This document shows positions 63,626-64,000 of a DNA stretch of 64,000 nt, piece after piece. This DNA is from Aristolochia californica. Its lineage: Eukaryota > Streptophyta > Magnoliopsida > Piperales > Aristolochiaceae. How positions within the stretch are numbered: position 1 is the first letter of the stretch; each line of letters begins with the position of its first letter. The stretch is taken from NCBI GenBank assembly GCA_029961685.1, contig JARWKL010000007.1, positions 19,477,013-19,541,012 on the forward strand. The letters run 5' to 3'. A model generated the notes under the pieces. It was not told where the DNA came from. It saw nothing but the letters and a program-made list of their open reading frames with translations, and searched no databases. The position numbers and the translations under genes are program-made.

Positions 63626-64000
63626 TAGCCCGTTAGGCATGACAAATCACTTTACAATCATCTATGATTGTTAGCTCAACTTTTTGAATATGGGCAAAAT
63701 AATGGCTTGTTTGACTCGGGCAAATATCCCACCGCACGTTCACTTGAGAATTTAATGAGCGTTTGTTACTCTCTTTAAAAGCTTTGGATCCATAGGTCAT
63801 TTGAATCTTTAACATGTTTCTGGCATACATATCCATTTTTAAAACATGTGTAGAAAAAATCTCCTTCAGGTAAAATTCCAAGATATTAGTTTTGGACTAG
63901 TGGAATTTCGCAAACTTGGATAACAAAACTTTTGTGTTCATTTGTGGTGTGTGAATAAATTTTCTTCATTTACTTTTTTTATTTTTTTAAATTTTTTTCG
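63626..64000. repeat. Partial class A unit (head) at the right edge
   Basis: This is the first 375 bp of an A unit (GTTAGCTCAACTTTTTGAA, GGATCC, CATGTTTCTGGCATA, GGACTAGTGG, GAATAAATTTTCTTC) cut by the window edge. The array evidently continues. Confidence 0.92.

Larger units (their letters stand above)
1..64000. repeat. Satellite DNA array, ~674-bp units in a ~2.02-kb A-B-C higher-order repeat
   Basis: The window is wholly made of head-to-tail copies of one unit. The anchor TAGCCCGTTACGCAT (with point variants) recurs 95 times between 244 and 63626, giving a mean spacing of about 674 bp. Other landmarks keep fixed distances from it: the TTAAAAGCTTTG block, ACATCAACTATAAAATTT, GGGATGAAGGG and TGCAATCGTCGGGAAA. 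Three classes are told apart by linked variants and normally follow A, B, C, so positions about 2,021 bp apart are more alike than neighbouring units. No stretch longer than a few bases falls outside the repeat. No open frame exceeds 107 codons on either strand. A role in centromere or heterochromatin structure is inferred from repeat type only; transcription cannot be judged from the sequence. Confidence 0.97.

Noticed and set aside
1..64000. CRISPR array
   Set aside because: The repeat period is ~674 bp with diverged copies and no short repeat-spacer pattern.
1..64000. LTR retrotransposon, DNA transposon or virus-derived insert
   Set aside because: No long coding frame, terminal repeats, target-site duplication or interruption of unit spacing was seen.
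1..64000. Assigning a species or a named satellite family
   Set aside because: I do not recognise the unit with enough certainty. A database search with one A-B-C copy would decide it.

Overview
The whole 64 kb window is one tandem-repeat array of AT-rich satellite DNA (about 70% A+T by eye). I see no gene, RNA gene, transposon, CRISPR array or unique sequence. The basic unit is about 674 bp: taking the recurring motif TAGCCCGTTACGCAT as a zero point, I counted 95 anchors from 244 to 63626, nearly all 666-676 bp apart, with a partial unit at each end. All units lie in the same orientation. Such an array points to a eukaryotic chromosome, probably a centromeric, pericentromeric or subtelomeric heterochromatin block. 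The sequence does not identify the species. A plant is my weak guess, and an animal host is possible.

The units fall into three diverged classes (A, B, C), normally arranged A-B-C. This gives a higher-order repeat (HOR) of about 2,021 bp. Class A heads carry GTTAGCTCAACTTTTTGAA and GGATCC. Class B heads carry ATTAATTATGTCAGC, lack GGATCC and usually contain the dyad CATGTTTCAAACATG. Class C heads carry GTTAGATCAAATTTTTGAA and GGATCC, and C bodies have GACTAATGG where A and B have ACTAGTGG.

Layout: 244-4285 is regular ABC. 4286-31728 is heavily rearranged, with B runs, missing B units, hybrid units and internal deletions. It includes a segmental duplication of about 8 kb (about 13.5-21.4 kb and 22.25-30.7 kb). 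31729-45175 is mostly regular ABC, with one missing B at 33750-35097. 45176-49890 is a second disturbed zone with B/A and B/C hybrids. 49891-63625 is again mostly regular, with one compound 952-bp unit at 51911-52862. Neighbouring HORs often share private variants, as expected from unequal exchange.

Short features recur inside the units: an 18-bp dyad ACAATCATCTATGATTGT, an 8-bp palindrome kept as ACATATGT in A and ACAATTGT in B, and a GC-rich patch at the end of C units with a CENP-B-box-like sequence (ATCGTCGGGAAACGGG, spacing one base off the mammalian consensus). Open frames of 60-107 codons occur on both strands, but they are repeat copies of satellite sequence and I do not call them genes.
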